From an uncultured Verrucomicrobiales bacterium (GTDB taxonomy: Bacteria > Verrucomicrobiota > Verrucomicrobiia > Verrucomicrobiales > Akkermansiaceae): a stretch of 7,181 bases of DNA. Location: contig CALFDI010000105.1 in assembly GCA_937952875.1 (NCBI GenBank), positions 1 through 7,181 on the forward strand. The letters run 5' to 3'. Below are positions 6,751 through 7,181 of the stretch, one piece after another. The notes beneath the pieces were generated by a model that did no database searches, was not told the origin of the DNA, and saw only the letters and a list, made by a program, of their open reading frames with translations. Numbering within the stretch: position 1 is the first letter of the stretch; the number at the start of each line of letters is the position of its first letter. A program made the position numbers and the translations under genes.

Positions 6751-6768
6751 TCACTTTAGGAAAAGTGA
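6751..6768. repeat. Small inverted repeat in the divergent intergenic region
   Basis: TCACTTT (6751-6757) and AAAGTGA (6762-6768) are perfect 7-bp inverted arms around AGGA, ending 16 bp before the ATG of the + strand gene at 6785. It could be an operator or a 5' leader hairpin for that gene. A 7-bp repeat can also occur by chance. Confidence 0.3.
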
Positions 6769-6784
6769 TGTGTTTTGTGAATGA

Positions 6785-7181
6785 ATGACGCTATTAGAAC
6801 AGAGGCAGAAAAAACTAAGCTATCTGCGCCACTGTCTACTAGAAGATCGTGGCTACTCTGGAGTGAGTAACGTGTTTGGCTCGCGAGCGAGTCATGGTCA
6901 TTTTCTTTCTGAGAGAGAGGTTCTCGCGTCTGGCGAAATGCCGGAAATAAATCTGCAGGTTAAATACGGGACTGAACTTTTCTCCGCACAAAAGCTCTAC
7001 CGAAGAGAAAAGGAATGTGTCTATGGGGCGATTTTTCTCACTGGTTATGCGCAGGGCAGAGGATGGAGTTTACCTCTGCTGCTCTATCCCGTTGTCCTAG
7101 AGGGTATTGATTTGGAGGCTTCGTATATTCCTCTTAGAATTAACATTTCTGCGTGGCGCCTCAACCCAGCAATCCGCACGT
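6785..7181 (+). CDS. N-terminal part of an unidentified protein, possibly an SF1 helicase/AAA protein (3' partial)
   Basis: An open frame of 132 codons runs from ATG at 6785 off the right edge. A TGA immediately precedes the ATG in frame, so 6785 is the earliest possible start. The N-terminus MTLLEQRQKKLSYLRHCLLE looks like a helical start. Later residues YGTELFSAQKLYRREKECVY (61-80), PLLLYPVVLEG (97-107) and the RLNPAI at 125-130 resemble the N-terminal region of large DNA2/NAM7-like (superfamily 1) helicases, in which a 'PLLLyPV' strand precedes a 'LNPaLl' segment. This comparison is from memory and only moderate; the ATPase motifs would lie beyond the window. No Shine-Dalgarno sequence is seen and no clear promoter. 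The gene is transcribed divergently from the - strand block, so it belongs to a different unit. Confidence 0.6.
   Translation, partial: MTLLEQRQKKLSYLRHCLLEDRGYSGVSNVFGSRASHGHFLSEREVLASGEMPEINLQVKYGTELFSAQKLYRREKECVYGAIFLTGYAQGRGWSLPLLLYPVVLEGIDLEASYIPLRINISAWRLNPAIRT

Overview
The window looks like a chromosomal segment of a Gram-negative bacterium of the Verrucomicrobiota type, possibly a marine Opitutae/Puniceicoccales relative. That assignment is an inference. It rests on a secreted-type protein with thrombospondin-3 calcium repeats and an fnIII-like tail, on Mpl (which implies meso-DAP peptidoglycan and wall recycling), and on the near absence of Shine-Dalgarno sequences at the starts. 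No mobile element, CRISPR array, tRNA or rRNA is visible.

Left edge (1-681, + strand): the 3' end of a gene whose reading frame is already open at base 1. It encodes the C-terminal part of an Hcp-like domain (T6SS tube family), then acidic TSP3-type calcium repeats, then a beta-sandwich-like tail. It converges on pyrF with only 24 bp between the stop codons.

Centre (706-6626, all - strand): read in transcription order, a consensus -10 promoter (6653-6682) precedes a small two-helix membrane protein. A 102-bp gap with alternative hairpins follows, then an uncharacterised HAD phosphatase-like protein, mpl (21 bp downstream), and a 117-aa three-helix membrane protein. A perfect -35 hexamer abutting that last stop codon probably starts a second unit: an Ldh_2-family NAD(P)-dependent 2-hydroxyacid dehydrogenase followed by an SDR of the D-mannonate oxidoreductase/gluconate dehydrogenase type. 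This pair probably performs redox steps on a sugar acid. It ends at a strong intrinsic terminator (1524-1560), whose G-U pairs show that it works on the - strand. pyrF (orotidine 5'-phosphate decarboxylase) lies beyond the terminator.

Right edge (6785-7181, + strand): the 5' end of a divergent gene that runs off the window. The visible 132 residues contain a PLLLYPV...LNP pattern resembling the N-terminal region of some large superfamily 1 helicase/AAA proteins. This is tentative. The 158-bp divergent intergenic region holds the - strand promoter and a small inverted repeat.

Most of the genes are ordinary metabolism. The parts most worth a second look are the Hcp-TSP3 fusion, the pairable RNA elements upstream of the HAD gene, the HAD-mpl pairing and the truncated gene at the right edge. 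I found no clear evidence of a complete, previously undescribed system.
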